NCBI GenBank assembly: GCA_037957365.1
Contig: JARHVA010000349.1
Span: 5,008,501 to 5,072,500, forward strand
Length of the DNA: 64,000 nt
Direction of reading: 5' to 3'
Source of the DNA: Torreya grandis
Lineage: Eukaryota > Streptophyta > Pinopsida > Cupressales > Taxaceae
Under the pieces are notes generated by a model that was not told the origin of the DNA, did no database searches, and saw only the letters and a list, made by a program, of their open reading frames with translations. Position 1 is the stretch's first letter, and each line of letters opens with the position of its first letter. This document shows, one piece after another, positions 22,118 to 33,719 of the stretch. A program made the translations under genes and the position numbers.

Positions 22118-23010
22118 ATGAGGTATGAAAGATTCAATGGTTACTATTATACATGTAATCAATTTGGTCATAGTGGTAGAGAGTGCAAGAGAAATGTTAT
22201 AAATGAATTTGTATGGGACTATGATAATGGTCATCAATCAAAATGTGTGAACAAATTCAAGTGATTTAATTATCTTAATGTGGGATAATTTGAAAACCAG
22301 TGTCCACATAAGATTAGACAAGGTGAGTCCTCTTCAAAAAGGTTAGGTTGTTTTCTTTGTCATTACATAGGACACATTGTATATTTCTATCCAAATAAGG
22401 TAAGGTAATATACATTTCTTGTAAAAGGTATGGTATGCTACAATTATGAAAAGAAAGGTCACATTGAAAGGTTTTCCAAGAAAATGACTACAAGATAAAA
22501 TAGATTTAATCAGGCTCCTAGAGTTCAAAGATGAAGGAAAATTAACACATGGAATCCAAAGGTGACAAGTGTGAATCATGATGAGATTACATGTCCAAGT
22601 AATTTATTTGTTATGGTGGAGAATGCTTCATAAGTTGAAGAGTACCAAGAAGTCTCATTATTTTCTCATGTTGAGAATTAAGAAATCAAGCTCAAAGAGA
22701 AGACCAAGGTGCTGATTTAAGCTAGTCTTGAGGTATGTATGGATCCAAGTGAACATCTTGCTATTGATGAGCATGTATCATATAAATAACATCAATTTTA
22801 TATACCTAATGATGAGGTTCCAAGATGTAAGGAAGATTATTTAGATGAAAAGGTATGCAATGAATCTATATTATCTCTATGTATTATCAATTCATTCATA
22901 TAAGAAAAGGAGAATATTGTAGTGGATGAGGAAGTTGTTTCTCCTAAGCCAAAGAAGAACTAAAAATATCAGATGAGAAAGGAGGAGATAGAATATGAGG
23001 AGTTATTTTT
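22118..23010 (+). pseudogene. Zinc-knuckle series and shared C-terminal segment of element A
   Basis: After a one-base shift the reading continues from 22118 (MRYERFNGYYYTC). Knuckle-like units occur at 22148-22186 (YYTCNQFGHSGREC, first Cys now Tyr), 22262-22303 (badly decayed), 22349-22390 (CFLCHYIGHIVYFY, last Cys now Tyr) and 22436-22477 (CYNYEKKGHIERFS, two ligands lost). With the one at 21298 this makes five. From 22691 to 23010 the sequence matches element B 55909-56210 closely, including KTKVL, a MDPSEHL-type stretch and NIVVDEEVVSPKPKKN. Several stops interrupt it. I do not recognise this C-terminal segment as protease or integrase. Confidence 0.7.
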
Positions 23011-24457
23011 ATTTTATAGCATTGAGGTATAGAAAGTGTCTTTATATATACTTATTAAGAGCCTCCTTTCAGGGGAGAAGTAAGTTCATGTGATCAAGAT
23101 GATAAGCCCAATCAGAGAAGGTCTTTGGTTAAAGGGGAGCAACAAGTTCATGAGCCTATTTTGGAGGTTTGTGAAGGAGCTATATTAAAAAGTTAGAATG
23201 GGTGGTTCTATGTTTCTTAATGATATTTATGCAAATTTCAAGAAGATTTTGATGATCAAAAATGTCTATACACTTCTTTGTAATATGCTCCAAGTGATTT
23301 TGTCATCTGAAGGTATGTTTGTGCCAATTGAAGATTTCTGAGTGTTCTCAGTTTTCTTAGATTTTGGTTCAAGGGAAAGTAAACCTGAAATTCATTATAT
23401 AAATTCTATGTTCCTAATGGTGTGGAAGCTCAAATCCTAGTTTAGAATGGGGTGATGGGTGTCTCCAAGTTTACAAGAAGTTTCAAAGGTGGATGTTGAC
23501 TAGAAGGAGGTTTATTGACCTTATTTGTTTTAATATTATAGGGTTTTGGGATCTCTTAGAAAAATGGTCTACCTTAGCAGTTGAGGTCTGAGGATTCTTA
23601 ATATGTTTAATGGGCCAAATATGTGGTCAAATCAAGCTTAATAGAGTTTTGAAGCTTTATGGTTCTTAAGCTATTCAAGTTGGAGACCTAATTAGATAGT
23701 TTATGAAGGAAGTATGTTTCAAAGTATGATACTATTTTTTTAAATTGGTGTGATTGAGGGTGAATATGAGAGTTATTTAGATATGAAGTTTTAGGTCCTA
23801 AAGATATGTCTATTGAAAATTATGGGCTCTGCAAGTTTTAGGTAGGGTTACAAGGAGCCTAAACAAGCCCAATTTGAAGAAGAGTTTTTTTTTCTAATTT
23901 TATCTAAAATATCAAGGTATGTGTGATTCAAGGTGAGTTATAAATTTTTTTAGTGTATGTTTCTTATTTATTTAGTGGCATGAAGTTCTGTTTGTGGTCC
24001 TTGTGGTAGGTTGAGAGATAAAGCTAGTAAGCATGTGTGGTGATTCTTCATGGTGTGTGGAGATCTGAAGATGCTAAAAAATTACTCAAATTTATAAAGG
24101 GGATTCCCTATTAGATGTTTCTTGATGTGTTCCATCAGATTTATATGGTTTTGTGTGTTTTTATTCATTAGTTGTAGTGTTTGATTGAAGAGAGTGTTGG
24201 CATGGAGCAAGAGGAAGTTGTCAAGACAAGAAGAGGTTGGCTCAAAGTAAGGGGGAATTTGTACCATCTTTATAAGATGGTATTTTCCTATTTTATAGTA
24301 TTTTAATGTTATAAATATCAATTTTTTACCACTTTGTCATTGTGTCAAAGGGGGATATTGTTCATGTTGAGGATAAAGTTCCTATTGTGAGAGTGTTTTG
24401 AAAAAAGAGAAGGTGAACTATATATTGCTCTATATGATGGTTGTTGACATCAATGAT
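23011..24457 (+). other. Non-coding 3' internal region of element A
   Basis: No sustained frame. Patches match element B, for example GAGTGTTCTCAGTTTTC near 23341 against GAGTGCTCTCAGGTTTTC near 56735, and the TTGTCATTGTGTCAAAGGGG block at 24335. No pol motif was found in either strand. Confidence 0.6.
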
Positions 24458-24468
24458 AAAGAGGGAGA
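24335..24468 (+). other. Two polypurine tracts of element A with facing palindromic arms
   Basis: TTGTCATTGTGTCAAA precedes the first tract AAAGGGGGA (about 24349-24357). TTGACATCAATGATAAA precedes the second, AAAGAGGGAGA (24458-24468), which directly abuts the LTR. The two arms are near reverse complements. Element B has the same pair at about 57755-57780 and 57828-57853. The tract next to the LTR is the likely plus-strand primer; the other may be an additional PPT. Confidence 0.75.
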
Positions 24469-24469
24469 T

Positions 24470-27269
24470 TGTTGGAGAGTTTTAATGATGATTTAATTAT
24501 GTCATAGAGGCTCCTTATTGAGTGTATGAAGTTCATTGATAGTCTATGAGACAATGACAAAGTGCACAATGTGCTTGTTCTTTTATGCTTGAAATATGTT
24601 TGGTTGATCTTCAGTTTTGACTAGTTAGAGATGTTTAGGGATGATTATGGTGATTAGATCATGTGAAATATATCCATAATATATTATATATTATTTTATA
24701 TCTTGTGTGCACAAGTGTAATTCATCTGGTTGATCATAGTTTTCATCTAGACACTTTGGGTCCAATGGTAGAAAATTTGAGTATGCAGTTTGATGACATC
24801 ACCATTACCATGTGGGAATGAGTCATGGGGAGTTAGTCATATTATAATAATAAAATTATTCCCTAGTTATTATGTTCTAGATCTTAAGTCATGAATTGAA
24901 GTTTGGTTAAATATAGGAGGCTGTAAAGTTGGCTTCTTAATCAAATTCATTGTTTTCCCATACTTAGCCAAATTTGTAATATGTCCAGAAAGAGTCGAGT
25001 GATAATTTTGATGGTGTTATATATTTCACATGTGAAGGTTTTAAGATATGATTGTATGGAGTTGTTCAATTTTGACCATAGATGATTTGTGCTCAATTTG
25101 AGATCATGCACTAAAGCACAATAAATGTTATGGATGATCAAAGTTGGCCTCTCAGGTAGGTTTTGGCATAGTTAGCTCTGTGACAAAAGATTTTGAGAAG
25201 GCATTTTAATGGAATTATATCACACATGATTGAGATTTATAGGAGAAGTGTGTCACATGGTTGTATTATCCTATGTGAGGATATACTTTGGTCTAAATTT
25301 GAGATCCTATGTCAAAGTGCATAAGAAGTTATTAAGGATCAAAAATGGCTACTTAGGCATACTAAAAGGGTCCCCTTACTTGGTCATTTTTGAAAGAGTT
25401 AAAGCTTGAGCAAGATCAATAGTGTACATTGATTCAAGGATTCATGAAGTAATGAGATGAGGATAGGTGCATGATGTTTTATTACTGAGAAAAGGTATAA
25501 GATAATGATCCAATGGTGAGCAGGCATTTGTACAAATTGATCAAAAAATGAGAATTAATCATTAAAGACCTGGTTGATCCATAAAGATCAATGGGGAATG
25601 TTGAGTCAACATTTTGAGATTGCATGATATGAGGTCAAAGTGATAGAGGTTTAATGTCTGGCATTGGTATACTATATGTTAAATATCTAATAAGATAGAT
25701 GGTGTGTATTTGATCTGAGTGAGAGTTCATGATATTCAAGCATTGTTGTTGAAGGTTAACTATGACTATTGCTATTTAGATATTTGAATTTTACATAGGG
25801 AAAAACTAGAGCTCTATATTTTATCCATATCTTTTGATAAAATTTGAATTTTCTATTACTTTAAAAATAAAATGTAAAGAAGACTCCATGGCACATATAA
25901 TGAACCTGATTTAAATATTTGGAAGTATGTACAATCAAATATATTGATCCTATAAGTTGACTATGTGTTTGTGTTTGTTCTGCAAGTGACCCAAGAAGGA
26001 TATTTGAGCTTGCATTGATGTTTTTTTAATGTCTCATGATAAATTAACTATTAGGGAGTGTTTAAACTCCATGAAGATGCTCTGTGAGTATTTTAGATCT
26101 ATGATCAATCTATCTTAAGTATGAACAATGCTTATAAAGTTGATAGTGTATTTGGTAATGGTGTTCTTATACATAAGCTCTTTATTTGAGTTGTCTGTGC
26201 ATATGTATAGGTGAGATAAGATGATTGTGCTCATTTAAATATGTTAAAAGGGACATAATAAGTGGAACCATGCATTTTAAAGTTGTCTCATGTTATTATT
26301 TTTCTTGAAGGTGAGCTAAATGGGTGAATAGGTCTCCATGAGACCTATAAGAGCTAAAAGGGCCTTATTAAAAGGTGTAACTACTTAAAGGTGACCCATG
26401 GATGCTATGGCTGACCTATGGAGATTATATTGATCCATGTACTTATATGATATATGCCTTATGGGCTAAGACATAACTAATGGCTGACCAAGGTAGTGAT
26501 TATAAAGATTTCTCTATAAATAGTGGAAAGAAAGATGATTGGTTTTAGACTTTGTTTGTGAGATCAAGGAGTGATTAGAGAGTAACTTTGTGTGTGAGAC
26601 TAAGGTGTGATTGGAGAGATGATTGTGTATGTGTTTTTATGGAGTGAAGAAGGGGTAGAGTACTCTAAGGATGAGTTGAAGAGTAGAATAAATTAAAGAC
26701 TATTTGTATGACCTATTAGTCATAATTTTATTGGCAAAATAGTGCACTTGCTATTTGAGTGTAAGCAAAGGTGAAGTTTGATAAGGAGAGGTCCATCATA
26801 ATGTGTTGTTTACATTGTTTTAGAGGTGGATGTGTTCATAGGTGTAGTTCTGTTAACTCAAAATCTAGGGTGTTTTTAGCCTCTTTGAAAGGTGAACTTT
26901 CTAAAAGGTCTAGTTGTTGTAGCTCAGCTAAACAAGTGTGGCAACACCTTGTGGGATAGTAGTCTCACTAAACAGGGATTTTATTTCTTTAATCATTTGT
27001 AGATGGTCTAAATTGGATCTTATTATTATAGGATAGTAGTCCAATTATAGGTTCCAATGGGTTTTCTCCCCCAAAAGGGTTTCCCATGTATGTCATGTGT
27101 TATGTGATTGAGCTTGCATTGTCTGTCTTTCTCATTGATGTGAATGTTGTGTATGCTTCATGAATGCTTATGGTAATTGAATAAGTGTTTGCAAAGATCA
27201 ATTTTTAAGTTCAATTATTTAGGATCATTGTTTCACTGCTCCCCCCTCTCATTGATTTTACCTCTAACA
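24470..27269 (+). repeat. 3' LTR of element A (2800 bp)
   Basis: Homologous along its length to 17644-20440. It starts TGTTGGAGAGTTTT and ends CCTCTAACA. It keeps the TATA box at 26515 and a GATCCAATGGTGAGCA box near 25510 that also recurs in the LTRs of element B. CATGG follows. Confidence 0.9.
26515..26522 (+). promoter_or_regulatory. TATA box of element A 3' LTR
   Basis: TATAAATA at the position equivalent to 19687 in the 5' LTR. Confidence 0.6.
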
Positions 27270-27274
27270 CATGG
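27270..27274. repeat. Target site duplication CATGG of element A, right copy
   Basis: Exact repeat of 17639-17643. Confidence 0.9.
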
Positions 27275-28430
27275 GTGGAGTCTTATTTGAGTTAACTTTA
27301 CCATCCATGATATTTCTAGGTCATTCTAGGGTGTTAAGATACCAAAACACCAATTTTTTGAGACTGGGTCTACCTAGGGTTTTAAGGAGGTTTAGGAGTG
27401 CTTAGGGGTCTTAAGTATATTTCATAATCTAAGTACATATAATTATGGAACGAATTCCATGGATATTAAGGGTATTGACCTACTTACCTTCCATTCATGG
27501 GTTGGGTTCCCATGTAAAGGGTGGATGAAGATACAAATGTTAGACAATGACCCTAAGATAGTCTATAAGCCATTTCTGAGTGCTTAACTTCTTAACATTT
27601 ATTTATAAATATATTCCCCATAATTATAATAAATATTTCATGGATATTTAGTTCATAGGGATACTTAAACTTCCATTTGAGCTTTGTCTCTAAGCACCTA
27701 TGTGATGGAGTAGGTGAGCACTTGAAGATGGCCTTCAAACTATCTATCTCTAATATGATTGGTTTGAGCACAACCTAAAGGATATATAATTATTTTGAAC
27801 ACCTATTATCACTTTTAAACACCCTCATACATCTTTCATTGATAATTAAACTAGTTACAATGGCTTGAAGGGGTCTCAAATTGTCATTAGGGTTTGTATG
27901 CAGGTCGAAATGTTTGATTATATTAGCCTCTCTCCAAGGTTATTGAACATATCAACTGAATAGGCCTATATAGGGAGTTTAGTTACCCTTAAAAATCATC
28001 CATAATTAAAATAAAACCCTCTACATGTCCCTAATTGTCTAGAAACCTCATATGGTATGGGTGCACCCTCAACTCATTGCATGATTGTCTTAGACAAGCC
28101 TTGGTATGAGACAAAATAATGGGTATACCAACTATTTTTATAAACCAAGTGAACTTATGATAGTATTTTATAGGTCATGAAAACAATTTTAAACAATTTT
28201 TGGGGCTTGGCCATGTCTAAAAGGGTCCCAAATCACCATTTTGGCTAAATTTAGCTCTAATTTCTTATATATTGTGTTAGGTCAAGAAACCTCTAAGAAT
28301 GACCTATTTCACACTATTACCTAAGTTACTTGGGAGCATTAGGGTGTCCATAATTTACTAAGGGACAATATTATTCTCATATGAGGGTTTTCCAATTCCC
28401 CATTTCTTTTTATACCCTACCTTCTTCATA
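27275..28430 (-). repeat. Dispersed repeat, copy 3 (inverted relative to copies 1 and 2)
   Basis: Its reverse complement follows 4260-5390 in order: the MINUS-strand reading of 28430-28390 matches about 4268-4310, 28290-28020 matches 4440-4680, and 27640-27300 matches 5090-5390. It lacks the Gypsy insertion, so it is an uninterrupted relative of copy 1. Element A lies directly against its left side. A small open frame at 28381-28578 is not supported as a gene. Confidence 0.55.
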
Positions 28431-28599
28431 CTTAAGGCCCAAGTTTGCACATGCCTGCATTATTTTACACATGTGTACGTGTCACTCTTCTCCTTCTTTA
28501 GTGATGACCATCATTCTTGTCTCCTCATTATGTATTAAATTTAATCACCCTTGTATCAATTTTACCCTTCTAATATAATAAAATTATGGTCTCTATTAT

Positions 28600-30330
28600 G
28601 TATTGGTCCATTTTAAGTGCACATTCACTCATGTTGATTGTGTGCAGGTTTTAGGTGTCATGCTTTATATGAAGGAGAGTGATCAACAATTGTTCATACC
28701 TTAATGGTAATTTTGTACCTTTTATCATATAATTAAGTTAATATATTCTCATGTTATCACCAATATTCATGCATCTATCTAGTATCCATAGTACTTTTTA
28801 AGAGACCTTGCTATAGTAGCCCAAAATGGCTTGTTGTAGGTGTGCATCTGCACTGTCAATTAACTATGTGGCCATATAGGTATTATACCATGTGTATTAA
28901 ATATTTTAATGTTTATTAATGGTTTTAATTTTACCTTTACTCTTTTTTTCAATACACATGTTTCTCTCCACTCTGTCTTTTACAACTTACCCTATTTTGT
29001 CTTTGACATGTTGACTATAGGTGTCTTAATCTCACTTTTTTGGCTAAGTAAGTGGTTAAACCTCCCTCCACATAAATGTCTTAGGAATTTAAGGTAAAAA
29101 ATAACCTAAGTAATCCTATATTAATTCAGTCATTCCACCAATAACTTCAAAATAATGAACTCTAACTTACCTTGTTATCTATTGGTATGTTGACTATAGG
29201 TCTACTTATGATGATATTGTAGGTGCCTTTTGGGGTTGTGAGGGAAAGATAAGCATCATGTGAGTGTTATTTATAGTTTATAATTCACCTTCCTTTATAT
29301 AAACATTAAAAAACTCATTCCACTCATTAACGATCTTGATTTATGATACTCATTGCACATTTCCTAAGTGATCTAAATAAGCATGGTTGTAGTTGTGTGT
29401 TTTAGGCTTGTATAAGATAGTGATTTGATGGATACAAGGGTAAGTTAGATATTGATACATTTCAAAAACATTATCATTCACTTGAGAATTCTCTTTATCC
29501 ATAATTTCCTTCAAATATACTAAATGTCAAGAATCACTTAGTTTTCTCACTGTATAGACTAAGATAGTCCATATGCGCCACTTGGGGTTAATGCCCTTAA
29601 GACCATTTATGGAGTTCATGGTATTAGGATATTTATTATAACTAACCAAAAATTATATATCCTTTAAATTATGGTTAATATTAAAGATAACTCTCTTAGT
29701 CACTCATTGAAGGATTCTTTTTGGTGCATGTTGAATTTATGTTAGATGTCTATATAGATAAAATAAGGGCATGACAGTAATCTCAAGATGTAAAGATGTC
29801 ATATGACTTGTTTGAATGTATTTTAAAACACATATCCAACTTGGATAATCATTTTTCATGATCATTATGGATATTAGGGGCAAGGAAACCAATTACCTTA
29901 AAATCCATAAAATTGCCTTAATTTTTACTAATAAGGTAAAATGGGACTACTACTAGGCCTTGAAACTTGGATTTAATGATTACACTTTATTGGGTTTATT
30001 TTAATATTAGATTAGTAATTTAAACTCACCTAGAGTCCATTTTATATCACATTAATGGGCTCCTTAAACCAATTCAAGCACATTTTTTCTTGGGGTAGCA
30101 GTGATGACTATTGTAGGTGTTTATTAGGACTAAGTTCTAGATTTCTTCCCTCCACCAGGCTAGTAACTTTATCTTTAAACACTAAGACCCTATTTTCAGA
30201 ATTAAAATTCAATGATTGATCCTATTTCATATAATTATATGTAATTGAATCCTATTTTTTATGTCATGTCATGATATCTCCTTCTCAGACCCTTGTTATA
30301 GTAGCATTGTTATAGGTGGAGGCCCCTTTC
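28600..30330. repeat. Loose ~180-bp periodic repeat with TTGTAGGTG anchors
   Basis: A TNGTAGGTG or TATAGGTG anchor recurs near 28645, 28838, 29012, 29195-29220, 29388, 30112 and 30312. The best-matched neighbouring units are TACAACTTACCCTATTTT before ATGTTGACTATAGGTGTC (about 28980-29017) and CTAACTTACCTTGTTATC before ATGTTGACTATAGGTC (about 29162-29201). Divergence is high. Similar spacing is seen in the LTRs of element C (35.7-37.3 kb). No gene was recognised. Confidence 0.4.
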
Positions 30331-31112
30331 AAAGAGGCACTCACTGCCATCTTAACCATTTAGAATTACAATAATGGTGTCCATTGGTTTATGTGTCATT
30401 TAGGTGACCCTCAAATATTACATTCTCCATAATATCTTCAATTCTTCTTTCATTTGTTTCAACATACTCTTCACCATTGAATCTATGCCTTTAGTCTGAG
30501 CTCTTGAGATTCTTAATTGAGTTCTTGATTAGGATAAGAGTCTTTTTGTTGACCTTATCACCTTTAGGCCTCATTTACTTGACTATTTTATGTATAGTCT
30601 AGATACCTTACACATGAATGTCAAGAAAACTATCTCTTTTGGAGCACTTGGACCCTTATACATAATACTCCCAATATTCATGATGATTGGGAAAATGAAA
30701 CTACAAATTTTACCTCATGGGGGCTATGGAGAATGGTTTTGGTTGATTATGAATGACATGATGTCTATAAGAGGAAAATGGGACATGGAATAGACTAATG
30801 AACTGATAAAACTCTTCAAACATCATCAACTTTTTCATGTAAGTGTACTAAAATTCTATAGTTTTAAGAAACTCAGTCTATACTCTATAAATAGATGAAA
30901 TATTGGAGTTTAATTTCTATTAAAACTCCCACACATGTGAGATATGGGTGTGGGTGATGTATATGGTCCATGGGATCCTTGTGAAAACAAAATAATCACT
31001 TATTTGAAGAAAAAATTCAACAACATACCAAAATTATTGTAATCCTTAACCCTTGCACAAATAGATAAGCTCATGGGAATGGCCAAATTGTTATCCATTG
31101 TTCATAAAGCAC

Positions 31113-31422
31113 AGGAAATGTATTTATGTAAAATTTCCATGGATGAGATAGTCAAGTGATACTCTTTCATTTCATAGAATTTTAAATCATGATATTCTCT
31201 CTTCTCTCCATAATAAGTGAAAACCTGAGATGTTGCATAATCTATCAAAGAGAGTGATAGAAAGATGGAAATTTATTTATGTACAATTTACATGGATGAG
31301 ATAGTCAAGTGATACCATTTCATTCCCCAAAATTTTAAATCATGATATTCTCTCTTCTCTTTATACTAAGTGAAAACCTGAGATGTTGCACAATCTATCA
31401 AAAAGAGTGATAGAAAGATGGA
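31113..31422. repeat. Tandem duplication, period about 153 bp
   Basis: Two units beginning near TATTTATGTAAAATTTCC (31121) and TATTTATGTACAATTTAC (31274) run to GATAGAAAGATGGAA in each case. They differ at only about a dozen places, so the duplication is much younger than the surrounding decay. Confidence 0.9.
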
Positions 31423-32570
31423 ATAGGTTATATAATATTAGGGATATATAACTAATATAAATCATATGATTGTACCTAGTGGGTATAAATACATTCATGG
31501 GATCATATAGAATAAATATCCTACAAGTACACCTGTATGGACTTGATAAAAAAAATTGCTTTTGGCTTAAAAATTACCACATTTTCTTTGGAGGTTTCTA
31601 GAAGAAGGATGCCAATTATTCACATAGATGGTGTAGTCATTTACGGACCTAGTATAGTATTTCAAATACTTTATTTTTCCCTCCAACATGCCACTTTACT
31701 CAAAAACCACCTTTTGAACTCATAAAAGGGCAATAAAACATATGAAAGTGGGGTGTACATTATTATTTGACCTTCCCAACTTTATGATGACTGGTATGGA
31801 CTATAGGAGGGTTCATTTAGCTTGAATATTAAAATACATGACTAAAATGACTCCCTTTTATGACTTAAATGAATTTGACCATGGTCATAAATGCCTAGAA
31901 CAACATTAAGTTTCAAAATTCATTTACCTTAATCTTTTCAAATGAACCTTAAACAACACTAATAAGGAAAAAATAACTCATGAAGGAAATTTTTAGGTAT
32001 ATAATGAATTAGAAACCCATGACAAGGTCAAGTTTCAAATTTAGGGATGACCATTTTGACTTGAGGGTCAAAATTGGTGAATATGAATCTTTACCTATTT
32101 TAGGCATGATCAAGGCTTAAATAAAGACAATTGAGGTAGTTATAGCCTCCATAATGCCAAAATGGACTCGTTGATGGTGTGTAAATTATTAAGGAAATAA
32201 ATAGGCCTATGTAACTATCATAAGCCATATGAGCCTCATTCATGACCCCTCACACACCTATATTTCTCTCTTCTCCTCCAAGCTTTCTATTTAGGTAGGC
32301 ATTGCACTATTGCTTTGGTATCCCTTAGATATGTGTATCAAATCTATGCCAAATTTTATTTTTAAACTCTTTTGAATCAATATAAGATTATTTTAGATTA
32401 TTTTTAAATATTAGTGTGTTGTATAGAAGTTTTATTTGTAGAATGTATGTATCATGTTATAATTTGTAGGTCATTTCATGTACACCTAGATTTAGGTTAT
32501 TATTCTATTGTAGGTTGTAAAAAATGTTATAAAGTAGGATTTATCTTGAAGTGTCATGAGTTCATAGTGT

Positions 32571-32672
<102 letters not shown>

Positions 32673-33719
32673 TTTTTATTTCAAGTGATAAGGTCCTACT
32701 CAACCCCCATACAAAACACTCATGCTTATAACACCTTCAAGAAATTTGGTCAATCATTATCTCCATCAGGTTCATGAGTTGGTTTCAAAGGAAATGATTA
32801 TGAGTGGATCTCTCATCAATTGGCACATCACCACTTAGAGTAAGTTCTTAAATTAGTTTTCATATCTCTTTTCCTTTTCCTTGTGATAAGTTTAGGTCTT
32901 ATAGATCATTGAATTACCAAATTAGGGTAGCTAACCCCATACAATCTATAGGTGTGACTTACATATTAGGCAACCTATAGTCTAAGGTGACTCCCATGTT
33001 GGACTAGGTTTGGGATTTTGATGTTAACACTCCTCTACTCAACTAGGGTGCAACATATAACCTCCAACACAACCTAGACATGTTTCATATGTTTATTATG
33101 GGTTTAACTACCAAAGAGTCATTTATAAATATAAATCAACCCTAAGGTCATACCTATCTAGAACATATTTATCACTCATCTTGTAAATTCCTCACAAGCT
33201 TTATAAATACATTGGAACTATCTTGAAAAAATATCATAAAAGTATAAACATATAAAAAAATATCAAAGTAAAATCCCTAGAGCCAATTATGAATGCTAAC
33301 ACAAATTCAAAGCTTAAATTTATCATTTATTGAAATATAAGAATTTCATTTCATTATATCATGATCATGAATAAATACACTAGGTAGGAGTACTACATGT
33401 GTTTTAAGATATATTTGGAGTATTAGAGCATAGTAAGTTATCAATTAATTAGTGTGGATTGGTTAGGGTTGTACAAACCATCTATTCAACCCAATTTTCT
33501 AAGTTAATAAGGTGTTAAAATTGAATCTATATTTTTAAGGAATGGAGAGTAAAAATTAAGAACTACACAAATTACTGAGGATTTAAAAACACACAAAAAT
33601 CATCTAAGATACATATTCATTGATCCGAGGTGGAACAAACTATCACATCCAATTTTGAAAATTCTAAAAGATAAAGGATATTACCAATCATTATAGGTGT
33701 CTACATTTCATTGACAACA

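Larger units (their letters stand above)
17644..27269 (+). mobile_element. Ty1/Copia-type element A, gag only, non-autonomous
   Basis: A 9.63-kb element with direct LTRs (17644-20440 and 24470-27269) starting TGTTGGAGAG and ending CTCTAAYA, CATGG target duplications, an initiator-Met-tRNA-type PBS and a GAGGGAGA PPT. The 4.0-kb interior carries a broken Copia gag with a UBN2-like N-terminal part, a Lys/Asp-rich middle, a coiled coil and a series of knuckles. It then has a segment shared with element B (22691-23010) and about 1.4 kb of non-coding DNA. No protease, integrase, reverse transcriptase or RNase H motif was found. The LTRs look clearly more diverged (roughly 15-20 percent by eye over their first ~190 bases) than those of the Gypsy element, so A is older. 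Confidence 0.88.

Noticed and set aside
5442..27274. Copies 1 and 2 of the dispersed repeat as LTRs of one larger element containing the Gypsy insertion
   Set aside because: They are in the same orientation, but no terminal TG/CA, PBS or PPT could be placed at their edges, and the alignment is too poor to fix boundaries.
28381..28578. 65-codon frame on the plus strand
   Set aside because: Lies within the inverted dispersed repeat; the corresponding part of copy 1 does not keep the frame.
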